Positions 1 to 5,867 of a DNA stretch of 39,888 bases are shown one piece after another. The DNA lies in assembly GCA_029261155.1 (NCBI GenBank), contig JAJDBW010000039.1, positions 1-39,888 of the forward strand, written 5' to 3'. Each line of letters starts with the position of its first letter. The first letter of the stretch is position 1. The translations under genes and the position numbers were made by a program. The DNA is from Nitrospirota bacterium (GTDB lineage: Bacteria > Nitrospirota > Nitrospiria > SBBL01 > JAADHI01). Below the pieces are notes generated by a model. The model saw only the letters and a list, made by a program, of their open reading frames with translations. It did not search any database and was not told the origin of the DNA.

Positions 1-153
1 CTGCCCTTCGATGAATGGACGGAGACTTTCGGCTCAGAAAGACTCACCGGGGCGCTTTTAGACCGGCTCACCCATCACGTCCACATCCTTGAGATGAACG
101 GCGAGAGTTACCGGCTCAACCAGAGCAATAAAAGAAAAAACAAAGGGAAGTAA
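1..153 (+). CDS. istB: IstB-like helper ATPase of IS21 family, C-terminal fragment
   Basis: This is the last 50 codons of an open frame that begins before the window. It contains LPFDEWTETFGSERLTGALL, followed by LLDRLTHHVHILEMNGESYR, the characteristic C-terminal end of IstB AAA+ helper proteins. It ends in a lysine-rich tail and TAA at 151-153. IstB loads and stimulates the IstA transposase during IS21 transposition. The P-loop lies upstream and cannot be seen, so intactness is unknown. The terminal repeat downstream agrees with this assignment. Confidence 0.85.
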   Translation: MPFDEWTETFGSERLTGALLDRLTHHVHILEMNGESYRLNQSNKRKNKGK

Positions 154-248
154 CAGGTAAAAAAAGGGAATGATTAAGTAAAGATCTTTAACCTAGGTGG
201 CCCACTTTTGCGGCGCCACGCTGGCTCCTTTTTACAACGCCATTGACA
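1..248 (+). mobile_element. IS21-family insertion sequence, right end (partial)
   Basis: The window opens inside an IS21-type element. The end of an istB reading frame (1-153) is followed by a terminal region at about 196-248 ending in ATTGACA. Read on the minus strand this end starts TGTCAATGGCGTTG, then has AAAAAGGAGCCA and GCAAAAGTGGGCCA blocks, which is the known terminal pattern of many IS21 members. The left end and istA lie outside the window, so a target-site duplication cannot be tested. The outside sequence from 249 continues an open frame with no promoter of its own, which fits insertion into a gene. Confidence 0.85.
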
Positions 249-249
249 T

Positions 250-393
250 AAAGACACTCTGGCGGATTTTAGTATCAAATGTCCTGAAGACTTAACGGAG
301 AATCTATTGAGAGATAAACGGGACAGTAAAAATATCTACAAGCCTTCGCCATTGCAAACGGTATTTCTCAAAAAATTCCGTCGTCATGAATAA
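250..393 (+). pseudogene. 3' remnant of a gene interrupted by the IS21-family insertion
   Basis: An open frame starts exactly at the IS boundary without a start codon and runs 47 codons to TAA at 391-393. It reads KDTLADFSIKCPEDLTENLL and ends PLQTVFLKKFRRHE. It has no start codon or ribosome binding site, and the frame meets a stop inside the IS terminal repeat, so it looks like the tail of a host or element gene cut by the insertion. I do not recognise the family. A chance open frame of 48 codons cannot be excluded. Confidence 0.45.
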
Positions 394-1195
394 CATTCCA
401 ACTCCGGCCCATCTAATTTCGTTTACGACGACCTTCTACTGGATATTTTAAGGAGAACGTTTTTTCCCACACACTTGAGGTTAAAGTATCCCCTGCGCTC
501 ATTTCTGCCTTGCCTGACACGTTGTTTGAACCCGCTACCTGTCCATAAGCCTATGATCTTTAGATTCGCGCTGCTATGTTCCTTCTTGTTGATTCGCTTC
601 CGATCCTTTTGTCCGGTTCACTTCGTCCTATCCACTGTTGAGATTTCCTGTTTTAGATTGAAGATGGTCTACTGCCATTGAAAATCGATAAGAACGTCCC
701 CAAACGTTTTTTCAGGACATATTGGTTATTCCATTCTCACTTTAAATTTCATTTCGACTTCCTACTCGCCACAGTTTATTAAAAGATTCTGAAGGACACA
801 TCCCCAGAGAGGTTTGTGGTCCTACTTCGTTGAACTCTACTCCCTGTCTCATTAAACCCGTAGCGCTCAGAGCTGTCTCAGTATTTTTAAACCCAAAGTT
901 CTGATTAGATCGCTTAGAGGATCTAATTTGAAACAACAAAGCAAAGCTGTCGTTGTGCTTCGCTCTTTAACCCTTGGCTCATTGGTGAATGATTATTCCC
1001 GATGGGCTTTTTTATTTTCCGATCTTTGACCTTCGATTTATTTCCATCACAGGAAGTTTTTTGAGCGAGGCCGGAATCTTAGAGGGATGTGTTTTATTGC
1101 GCCCCTCATTCCATCTTTTCAAGCTTTTTCACCAGGAGATATTTTTCCTTTCGTATCTCTACTTTCATCAAAGCAACCCACACAAGGAGGAAGAC
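394..1195. other. Long stretch without a supportable gene
   Basis: About 800 bases between the broken remnant and the first small gene. Open frames here are short, lack ribosome binding sites and have compositions unlike the neighbouring genes, on either strand. An AAGGAG at 450-455 is not followed by a convincing frame. The only clear structures are a terminator-like hairpin at 977-1017 and a weaker imperfect hairpin at about 1073-1112 (GGAAT..GAGGG pairing with CCCTC..ATTCC) ahead of the 48-aa gene. It may be decayed coding sequence. Confidence 0.5.
977..1017 (+). terminator. Intrinsic-terminator-like hairpin
   Basis: GCTCATTGG (977-985) pairs with CCGATGGGC (999-1007), allowing two G-U pairs, and is followed by TTTTTTATTTT. 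It lies about 180 bases before the 48-aa gene and would end transcription entering from the IS side. Confidence 0.6.
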
Positions 1196-1342
1196 ATGAA
1201 AATGAAAAAAGTAAATCCGGAGAAAGAAAGTATGCCCAGGAACCGAACGCGTCGCATTTCGAGTGTAGATTCCGATTTCACCGATCTCAAGCACCACCTG
1301 AGGGAGACACGGATCAATCGAGTTTTAGGCTCTCAGTGGTAA
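1196..1342 (+). CDS. Small basic protein, 48 aa, cassette gene a copy 1
   Basis: The start is set by AAGGAGG at 1184-1190, six bases before ATG. The frame is open further upstream, but that part has no ribosome binding site. The protein is rich in Arg and Lys in its first half and ends in a conserved stretch SDFTDLKHHLRETRINRV. The same stretch is found in the paralogue at 4464-4613, while the surrounding residues differ, which argues that the protein is expressed and under selection. I do not recognise a family. It may bind nucleic acid, judged only by charge. Confidence 0.7.
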   Translation: MKMKKVNPEKESMPRNRTRRISSVDSDFTDLKHHLRETRINRVLGSQW

Positions 1343-1385
1343 GAAATTTCCATCAAACGTCAATCAATCAACCCAGGAGGAAGAC

Positions 1386-1700
1386 ATGATTCAGAAAACA
1401 TTTGAGATTGCCCTCGCGATGATTCTAGCCGTGACCACTCTGGCTTTTATCCTTGCGGTTGCCAGTTTTACCCTCGCCGGCTTTGGATACCTGACACAGC
1501 AGGCTTATGGATCCCCAAGAGAGATGGTCTTTGCGCTGTTTATGATCGCGGTTACAAGCCTTCTGCTAACCGGTGTTTTTCAACTCTCTCGGTCCTGGAT
1601 GGATTTTCAAAAGGGAAGTGATGTAGATGCGCTGGATAACAGATCTTCTAGCGGATTGAGAATGCTTCAAACAAAAAAAGGACCAACCAGCGCTAACTGA
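1386..1700 (+). CDS. Small two-TM membrane protein, 104 aa, cassette gene b copy 1
   Basis: ATG at 1386 follows AGGAGG at 1376-1381. Residues about 8-35 and 47-67 are strongly hydrophobic, predicting two membrane helices joined by a short loop. A charged tail ends LQTKKGPTSAN. The paralogue at 4661-4987 keeps the MIQKTFEIA start, both hydrophobic segments and the tail while other residues vary. No family is recognised; a holin-like or other small inner-membrane role cannot be told apart from sequence. The last codons form the left arm of a terminator-like hairpin. Confidence 0.7.
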   Translation: MIQKTFEIALAMILAVTTLAFILAVASFTLAGFGYLTQQAYGSPREMVFALFMIAVTSLLLTGVFQLSRSWMDFQKGSDVDALDNRSSSGLRMLQTKKGPTSAN

Positions 1701-1715
1701 TTGATCCTTTTTATT
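1674..1715 (+). terminator. Terminator-like hairpin overlapping the end of gene b, copy 1
   Basis: An A-rich arm with AAAAAGGACCAA near the stop codon faces TTGATCCTTTTTATT. The stem has one mismatch in this copy; the equivalent stem in copy 2 is fully paired. The T-run follows at 1708-1713. Confidence 0.5.
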
Positions 1716-1719
1716 CTGA

Positions 1720-1817
1720 GAAGGCCCCCAAATAGATGAGACGACTTCTTGATTAACCAAGAATGAGTCTACTGAGTGGGGGCCTTCTTGTCAATACAAA
1801 AACCTATGACAAGGAGG
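1720..1817 (+). promoter_or_regulatory. Candidate two-state RNA leader that can sequester the ribosome binding site of the 54-aa gene, copy 1
   Basis: GAAGGCCCCC (1720-1729) is complementary to GGGGGCCTTC (1778-1787). The overlapping strand CCTTCTTGTCA (1783-1793) is complementary to TGACAAGGAGG (1807-1817), which contains the Shine-Dalgarno sequence of the gene starting at 1826. The two helices share CCTTC, so full pairing of both at once is impossible. A small extra hairpin, TTCTTG with CAAGAA, sits in the large loop at 1746-1763. The same arrangement recurs in copy 2 with a changed but still paired left arm. I infer translational control; the trigger is unknown. Confidence 0.55.
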
Positions 1818-1825
1818 AAATAAAG

Positions 1826-1990
1826 ATGAAAACACGTAACCAAGGCGGACGCTTTTTACACCACGATCAAGGCAGTGCACCCAAAGGACGCAATATGAGC
1901 CCACTTCGTTACCAAAAGGGGCAACGGGAAGAAGAAAGGATCTTTAACTACACCCTCGCCCTTGACGGTGCACGGGTCTGGTCCTTCTGA
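1826..1990 (+). CDS. Small conserved protein, 54 aa, cassette gene c copy 1
   Basis: ATG at 1826 is preceded by AAGGAGG at 1811-1817. The frame is open upstream to 1763, but the strong ribosome binding site decides this start. The protein begins MKTRNQGGRFLHHDQG and ends LALDGARVWSF. In the paralogue at 5106-5270 most base changes are at third codon positions and the ends are identical, a sign of purifying selection. It has many charged residues and no hydrophobic segment, so it is probably cytoplasmic. No family is recognised. Its leader may control translation. Confidence 0.7.
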   Translation: MKTRNQGGRFLHHDQGSAPKGRNMSPLRYQKGQREEERIFNYTLALDGARVWSF

Positions 1991-2045
1991 GCACGGCGCC
2001 GACAGGAACACTCATCTTTTCAACCCACTTCAAAGGAGACAGAAA

Positions 2046-2462
2046 ATGAAAATGATCAAAACGAATCGATCGACTCAAGGAAGTGCACCTATTCACAATC
2101 TGATCAACAGCTTTACCCGGGAAAAGAATAACCCTTCACAGTTGCGACGTAGTCAGGCCAATTTCTTCGTTCGGAAATATGGTCTGCGCTATCCGGAAGC
2201 CCATCGGATCTCCTACTTCATCTACCTGGTGAACGGGGAGACCAATCAAGCTTTTCTTGAGGCCATGGAGACCTGGGTTCGAGAGCTTGCATTGTCTAAG
2301 GGCTCAGTAGAAGCGATCCTTGATGCGATCTCGATCCTTTCGGTGACCCGGATCGATTTCGATCGGGTCGAGACCTGTGCATCTGTCAGACGCGAGGTGA
2401 TTCTGTATGTGCAGAGGCGTTTTGCGATGCCGACAGGGGTAGAACTCAAGGCCGCCGCTTAA
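2046..2462 (+). CDS. Conserved hypothetical protein, 138 aa, cassette gene d copy 1
   Basis: AAAGGAGA at 2033-2040 lies just before ATG 2046. The first 40 residues are basic and Asn/Ser/Gln-rich; the rest looks like a compact mostly helical domain, with RKYGLRYPEAHRISYFIYLV near residues 50-69 and a C-terminus VQRRFAMPTGVELKAAA. No catalytic motif is apparent and the family is not recognised. The copy at 5330 is interrupted by a stop, so this is the only full-length version in the window. A conserved hairpin and direct repeats follow. Confidence 0.7.
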   Translation: MKMIKTNRSTQGSAPIHNLINSFTREKNNPSQLRRSQANFFVRKYGLRYPEAHRISYFIYLVNGETNQAFLEAMETWVRELALSKGSVEAILDAISILSVTRIDFDRVETCASVRREVILYVQRRFAMPTGVELKAAA

Positions 2463-2492
2463 CACTCATCGGATCGAAAGCAACCGAAAGCA

Positions 2493-2533
2493 AAAGAGGG
2501 GAGGAAGGTCAGCACGACTTCCTCTTGCTCTTT
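2493..2533 (+). terminator. Hairpin after gene d, copy 1
   Basis: AAAGAG (2493-2498) pairs with CTCTTT (2528-2533), and GAGGAAG (2501-2507) pairs with CTTCCTC (2518-2524), giving a two-part stem. There is only a short T-run, so it could be a weak terminator or a 3'-end protecting structure. A perfect palindrome TTCGGCCGAA follows at 2532-2541. The whole structure is kept in copy 2. Confidence 0.5.
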
Positions 2534-2551
2534 CGGCCGAACCCTTCAAAG

Positions 2552-2589
2552 TGCGCGGTTCTGTATCACTACTGCGCGGATCTGTAACA
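2552..2589. repeat. Pair of 17-bp direct repeats, 21-bp period, copy 1
   Basis: TGCGCGGTTCTGTATCA (2552-2568) and TGCGCGGATCTGTAACA (2573-2589) differ at two positions and start 21 bases apart, two helical turns. Both are retained in copy 2 at 5830-5867. The spacing suits a DNA-binding protein, but no function is shown. Confidence 0.6.
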
Positions 2590-2638
2590 GCTTGATCGAA
2601 AATGACGCTTTTAAGTGGTCTTCTCAGCGGCATGAGGT

Positions 2639-3415
2639 TTGCTGTATGTATTCAAAACAAAGCAAAAAAGGTTCATACCGGTGGTTATTGATGAAAGATT
2701 TGACGAGGTTTTGGTGCAGTATAATTTACTGAAAACCCCACCCAGCAAAAAGGAAATTGAAGAAAGGGAAGAAGAGGTTCGGGCGGAACTTATCACCCTT
2801 CAAAAAAGGAAGAGACGAATTATGACTTTCTTAGAGGTTTTTCTTCCTCTTATATTTCTTTCTTTTCCCATGCTTTGGATAATGGGTGTGATGTCTTCCA
2901 AGCCAGCAGTCTTCGTCGCCGCCATAACGGTCATTTCGATTTGGACTTTAAGGCGGATCTTAATTTGGTTCAGCGTAGCGCAATCCGTTATCGATGTGTT
3001 TGGGTCAGTTTACGTTTTTTCTCTAATCGGATTGGTTTTTGGATTCTCGTACACAGGGCTCTTCTTCTATGTATGTCTTATCTCTTTTGCCATCTCGATT
3101 TGTATTTTAGAGACGGTTTATCGGCATAAAATCACTTTCCCATTGGATATCGCTCGGGCTAAAGCAGGGGCCTGTCAGAAGATATTATCCGTGCATTGCG
3201 CGGATGTCGTCGGATGGTGTCTTAGGGACGATGTGATCGCCAAATACCAGAACGCTGTTTGTGCACAGGGCAGAGATATTACTGAAGGGGAATATCTTGC
3301 GATGAAAAAATGGATTGCCCCCGAGGATAACAGAACTTCGTGGGGAATGACTCATCTTAAAATGCAGGCTGCTTGTGAGGCTTTGCGGGTTCCTATTCGA
3401 CCGACGATCAATTAA
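2639..3415 (+). CDS. Predicted four-TM membrane protein, 258 aa
   Basis: The frame has no early ATG; TTG at 2639 is the only reasonable start, with a GAGG just upstream. The N-terminal 60 residues are charged and probably cytoplasmic, with a Glu/Lys/Arg-rich helix at 37-60. Hydrophobic segments follow at about 63-84, 87-110, 116-137 and 138-159. A soluble C-terminal region of about 95 residues contains four cysteines. No family is recognised. The start lies in the last bases of the duplicated block, so the gene may have acquired its present start through the duplication. Confidence 0.55.
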   Translation: MLYVFKTKQKRFIPVVIDERFDEVLVQYNLLKTPPSKKEIEEREEEVRAELITLQKRKRRIMTFLEVFLPLIFLSFPMLWIMGVMSSKPAVFVAAITVISIWTLRRILIWFSVAQSVIDVFGSVYVFSLIGLVFGFSYTGLFFYVCLISFAISICILETVYRHKITFPLDIARAKAGACQKILSVHCADVVGWCLRDDVIAKYQNAVCAQGRDITEGEYLAMKKWIAPEDNRTSWGMTHLKMQAACEALRVPIRPTIN

Positions 3416-3469
3416 AGGTCAGATTATTATTTAAAGAAGGCGAATTGGCTTGAATAAAGCATTTATGCA

Positions 3470-3601
3470 ATGAAGAATTGGATGGACTTGGAAAATGCCC
3501 GAAATTACCGAAGACGTCGCGAAGAACAAGAGCTGTTGCCGGAGAATAATTTGAAATCACCGATCCACTTTAAGGGGGGCGTGAATATACCTTATCCATG
3601 A
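3470..3601 (+). CDS. Small basic ORF, 43 aa, coupled to the next gene
   Basis: ATG 3470 (or in-frame ATG 3482) opens a frame reading MKNWMDLENARNYRRRREEQ and ending in TGA at 3599-3601. That stop overlaps the ATG of the next ORF in an ATGA arrangement typical of translational coupling. The protein has an Arg-rich helix. There is no strong ribosome binding site and no recognised family, so the call rests mainly on the overlap. Confidence 0.4.
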   Translation: MKNWMDLENARNYRRRREEQELLPENNLKSPIHFKGGVNIPYP

Positions 3602-3849
3602 TAAAAGATGTACTCCTAAAAGATCTTACCGATTACTTTGAAATGCGGAGACAGTGCGTTCAACAAGAAACAGAAACGCCTGAACTCGCGGCGCTTCTTC
3701 TTCAAAAATATGGCTACGGAATGGCTTCCGCGATTGACATCGTTTTTGTTGGTTTAGAAGATCTAAAACCAAAAGTAAATATCATGAAAATCGTGGACTC
3801 CTTAGTCTCTATGATTGATCCCGAATGGAAACAGCATGGACACTTGTGA
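3598..3849 (+). CDS. Hypothetical protein, 83 aa
   Basis: The ATG overlaps the stop of the 43-aa ORF. The sequence is mixed-charge and likely mostly helical, with MASAIDIVFVGLEDLKPKVN in its middle. It contains no cysteine pair or catalytic motif that I can name. The start has no good Shine-Dalgarno sequence and probably depends on the preceding ORF. Family unknown. Confidence 0.5.
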   Translation: MIKDVLLKDLTDYFEMRRQCVQQETETPELAALLLQKYGYGMASAIDIVFVGLEDLKPKVNIMKIVDSLVSMIDPEWKQHGHL

Positions 3850-3976
3850 TGGAAGGCAAGACCCGCATCCATATTAAAAGGCAAATTAAAATCCCCTCTG
3901 TAGCCGTATCGCAATAATGTTTTAATTTTTGGTTTTATATACGAACCCGCTCCGAAAGTTAAGGAGAATCATTGAC

Positions 3977-4010
3977 CCCCTTGAAGACTTTTCTTCCAAG
4001 GGGTTTTTTA
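3977..4010 (+). terminator. Intrinsic terminator ahead of a small zinc-ribbon gene
   Basis: CCCCTTGAAGA pairs with TCTTCCAAGGGG (one bulge) and is followed by TTTTTTA. The T-run ends less than 20 bases before the start codon at 4029. Confidence 0.75.
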
Positions 4011-4028
4011 TTGCCGAAAGGAGAACGC

Positions 4029-4184
4029 ATGAAATGCCCACAGTGTTGCGGAACCATGGTTCCTGAACGAATTGAGACCGAAAAAGGCAGCTGTGATGCC
4101 ATCAAATGTATAAATTGCGGCAACTATGACTTTGGAATTTCGCCGCTTCTAAAAAAATCTCGTGCAAGAAATAAAACACCCTGA
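4029..4184 (+). CDS. Small zinc-ribbon protein, 51 aa
   Basis: AAAGGAGAA at 4017-4025 directly precedes ATG 4029; the longer upstream frame runs through the terminator hairpin and is not used. Two cysteine pairs, CPQC near residues 3-6 and CINC near 26-29, form a treble-clef or zinc-ribbon core. The basic C-terminal tail KKSRARNKTP could contact nucleic acid. Similar tiny CxxC proteins are common on phages and plasmids, with unknown roles. Confidence 0.65.
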   Translation: MKCPQCCGTMVPERIETEKGSCDAIKCINCGNYDFGISPLLKKSRARNKTP

Positions 4185-4260
4185 TGTGGGATTAAGCCCA
4201 GATCTGCACTTTATTTTACCCGCAAGAACCTAAACAACAACCAAAAAAGGAGAATAGATA

Positions 4261-4413
4261 ATGAAAACCATCGTAGTCGATCCAATAGTCGAAGCCCGTC
4301 TTTACCAATATGCCGAAAAGGTTCGTCCCTATCTGAATGAGGCTTTTTCAGGCCCAAATATGAGCACGCGCCATAACGCTCTTCATGAACGGTTGTCAGA
4401 AGTAAGTAAGTAG
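4261..4413 (+). CDS. Small hypothetical protein, 50 aa
   Basis: AAAAAAGGAGAA at 4244-4255 precedes ATG 4261. The frame begins MKTIVVDPIVEARLYQYAEK and closes with TAG at 4411-4413. It is mostly helical in appearance, with no motif recognised. The strong ribosome binding site supports translation. It is the last ORF before the second copy of the cassette. Confidence 0.55.
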   Translation: MKTIVVDPIVEARLYQYAEKVRPYLNEAFSGPNMSTRHNALHERLSEVSK

Positions 4414-4463
4414 CTCACATCAAAGCAGAAACTAATTTCATTTAACTTTTAAAGGAGGAAGAC

Positions 4464-4613
4464 ATGAAAATGAAAACTGTGTATCCGGAAAGAGAAAGTA
4501 TGCCGACCACCCGAAGCCGCCGTATTTCAGAAGTTGCTTCTGATTTCACCGACCTCAAACATCATCTGAGGGAAACGCGGATCAATCGGGTTATGAGCCA
4601 AACGCAGTGGTAA
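4464..4613 (+). CDS. Small basic protein, 49 aa, cassette gene a copy 2
   Basis: AAAGGAGG at 4451-4458 precedes ATG 4464. The protein shares the stretch SDFTDLKHHLRETRINRV and a C-terminal Gln-Trp end with the copy-1 protein; the first 25 residues differ at several positions but stay Arg-rich. One extra residue is present near the C-terminus. Function unknown. Conservation of the core despite divergence elsewhere is the main sign that it is a real gene. Confidence 0.7.
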   Translation: MKMKTVYPERESMPTTRSRRISEVASDFTDLKHHLRETRINRVMSQTQW

Positions 4614-4660
4614 GGATTTTACATGAAGCATCAACAATTCAACCCACCAAGGAGGAATCA

Positions 4661-4987
4661 ATGATTCAGAAAACATTTGAGATCGCCATTTCGTTAGTCC
4701 TGATCGTCACTACTTTGGCTTTTGCTTTGGCCACCGGCAGCTTCATGGTTGTGAGTATAGGTGTCCTCACCCACAAAACCTTCGGATCGATGAACAATCT
4801 TCTGGTGTCTCTGTTCATGATTTTTGTCACAGGCCTGCTCTTCGTCGGGAACCTAAAGGCCTTTAGGTCTTGGAATGGGTTTTGGCAGGTGAACGATGCG
4901 GACGAAGATGAACTGGAAGCAGGAACCGGGTCTAGAAGTACAGCAAGAGTGCTTCAAACAAAAAAAGGATCAACCAGCGCTAACTGA
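4661..4987 (+). CDS. Small two-TM membrane protein, 108 aa, cassette gene b copy 2
   Basis: AAGGAGGA at 4649-4656 sets the start at ATG 4661, although the frame is open to 4607. It begins MIQKTFEIAISLVLIVTTLA and has a second hydrophobic segment at about residues 46-66. An acidic stretch (DADEDELEAG) is longer than in copy 1. The tail LQTKKGSTSAN matches copy 1 except for one residue. Role unknown; a membrane location is predicted. Confidence 0.7.
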   Translation: MIQKTFEIAISLVLIVTTLAFALATGSFMVVSIGVLTHKTFGSMNNLLVSLFMIFVTGLLFVGNLKAFRSWNGFWQVNDADEDELEAGTGSRSTARVLQTKKGSTSAN

Positions 4988-5002
4988 TTGATCCCTTTTA
5001 TT
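4961..5002 (+). terminator. Terminator-like hairpin overlapping the end of gene b, copy 2
   Basis: AAAAGGATCAA in the last codons pairs with TTGATCCCTTTT after the stop, and TTTTATT follows. The core GGATCAA/TTGATCC is perfect here, while copy 1 has one mismatch. Confidence 0.55.
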
Positions 5003-5003
5003 C

Positions 5004-5097
5004 GAAGGCCTCTACTCAGAGAGACATCCACAACACAGGGATTAGTCTACTGAGTGGGGGCCTTCTTGTCAATACCAAACAACCCATGACAAGGAGG
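5004..5097 (+). promoter_or_regulatory. Candidate two-state RNA leader before the 54-aa gene, copy 2
   Basis: GAAGGCCTCTACTCAG (5004-5019) pairs along all 16 positions (two G-U) with CTGAGTGGGGGCCTTC (5050-5065). The overlapping strand CCTTCTTGTCA (5061-5071) pairs with TGACAAGGAGG (5087-5097), covering the Shine-Dalgarno of the gene at 5106. The left arm differs from copy 1 by changes that convert G-C to G-U pairs and extend the helix, while the shared right arm and ribosome-binding-site arm are identical. Conservation of pairing despite sequence change supports a real RNA structure. Confidence 0.6.
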
Positions 5098-5105
5098 AAA
5101 TAAAG

Positions 5106-5270
5106 ATGAAAACAAGAAACCAAGGCGGACGTTTTTTACACCATGACCAAGGCAATGGACCCGTGGGACGCGACATGAGCCCCCTTCGCTATCAAAAAGG
5201 ACAGCGGGAGGAAGAACGGATCTTTAACTGCACCCTCGCCCTTGACGGTGCACGCGTCTGGTCCTTCTGA
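5106..5270 (+). CDS. Small conserved protein, 54 aa, cassette gene c copy 2
   Basis: ATG 5106 follows AAGGAGG at 5091-5097. It has the same length as the copy-1 protein, with identical N-terminal MKTRNQGGRFLHHDQG and C-terminal LALDGARVWSF stretches. Differences cluster in the middle (GNGPVGRD against GSAPKGRN) and include a Tyr-to-Cys change. The mostly synonymous base differences support selection on the protein. No known family. Confidence 0.7.
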   Translation: MKTRNQGGRFLHHDQGNGPVGRDMSPLRYQKGQREEERIFNCTLALDGARVWSF

Positions 5271-5329
5271 ACACGGCGCCGGTGGTAACACTCATCTTTT
5301 CAATTAACCCACTTAATAGGAGACACACC

Positions 5330-5740
5330 ATGAAAACGATTAAATCGAATCGATCGACTCAAGGAACCATTCACAATCTGATCAACAGCTTTACCCGAGC
5401 AAAGAAAAGCCCTGCCCAGATACGGCGCAGCCAGGCCCCTTTCTTCGTTCGGAAATACGGTCTGCGTTATCCGGAAGCCCATCGGATCTCGTATTTCATC
5501 TACCTGGTGAACGGGGAGACCAATCAAGCTTTTCTTGAGGCCATGGAGACCTGGGTTCGAGAGCTTGCATTGTCTAAGGGCTCGGTAGAAGCGATCCTCT
5601 AAGCGATCTCGATCCTTTCGGTGACCCGGATCGATTTCGATCGGATCGATACCTGCGCATCTGTCAGACGCGAGGTGATTCGGTATGTGCAGAGGCGTTT
5701 TGCGATGCCGACAGGGGTAGAACTCAAGGCCGCCGCTTAA
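5330..5740 (+). pseudogene. Cassette gene d copy 2, interrupted by an in-frame stop
   Basis: The frame starts at ATG 5330 after AGGAGA and matches copy 1 from residue 1, apart from a three-residue deletion. It hits TAA at 5600-5602 after 90 codons. At the matching place copy 1 reads CTTGATGCG and this copy CTCTAAGCG. Downstream the frame stays open and nearly identical to copy 1 up to the ancestral stop at 5738-5740. The product is therefore a 90-aa N-terminal piece unless the stop is read through. A sequencing or assembly error is possible but would have to explain three adjacent changes. Confidence 0.75.
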
Positions 5741-5770
5741 CACTCATCGGATCGAAAGCAACCAAAAGCA

Positions 5771-5811
5771 AAAGAGAGGAGGAAGGTCAGCACGACTTCC
5801 TCTTGCTCTTT
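5771..5811 (+). terminator. Hairpin after gene d, copy 2
   Basis: AAAGAG (5771-5776) pairs with CTCTTT (5806-5811), and GAGGAAG (5779-5785) pairs with CTTCCTC (5796-5802), as in copy 1. The TTCGGCCGAA palindrome follows. The T-run is short, so its strength as a terminator is doubtful. Confidence 0.5.
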
Positions 5812-5829
5812 CGGCCGAACCCTTCAAAG

Positions 5830-5867
5830 TGCGCGGTTCTGTATCACTACTGCGCGGATCTGCAACA
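5830..5867. repeat. Pair of 17-bp direct repeats, 21-bp period, copy 2
   Basis: TGCGCGGTTCTGTATCA (5830-5846) and TGCGCGGATCTGCAACA (5851-5867) repeat the arrangement at 2552-2589. The first unit is identical between copies and the second differs at one base. Confidence 0.6.

Larger units (their letters stand above)
1184..2643 (+). repeat. Duplicated four-gene cassette, copy 1
   Basis: This block shares gene order, ribosome binding sites and long stretches of sequence with 4452-5921. Similarity starts at AAGGAGGAAGACATGAAAATG before the first small gene and ends at GCATGAGGTTTGCT. Similarity is modest in the first two genes, high in the 54-aa gene and about 95 percent by eye from the middle of the 138-aa gene to the end. 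Copy 1 keeps all four reading frames. Its end overlaps the start of the membrane-protein ORF at 2639. Confidence 0.9.

Noticed and set aside
475-681. Plus-strand open frame of 68 codons
   Set aside because: TTG start without a ribosome site, Cys/Phe/Leu-rich composition unlike the neighbours, and no paralogue or motif.
742-939. Minus-strand open frame of 65 codons
   Set aside because: No ribosome site and no recognisable pattern; the region looks degenerate.
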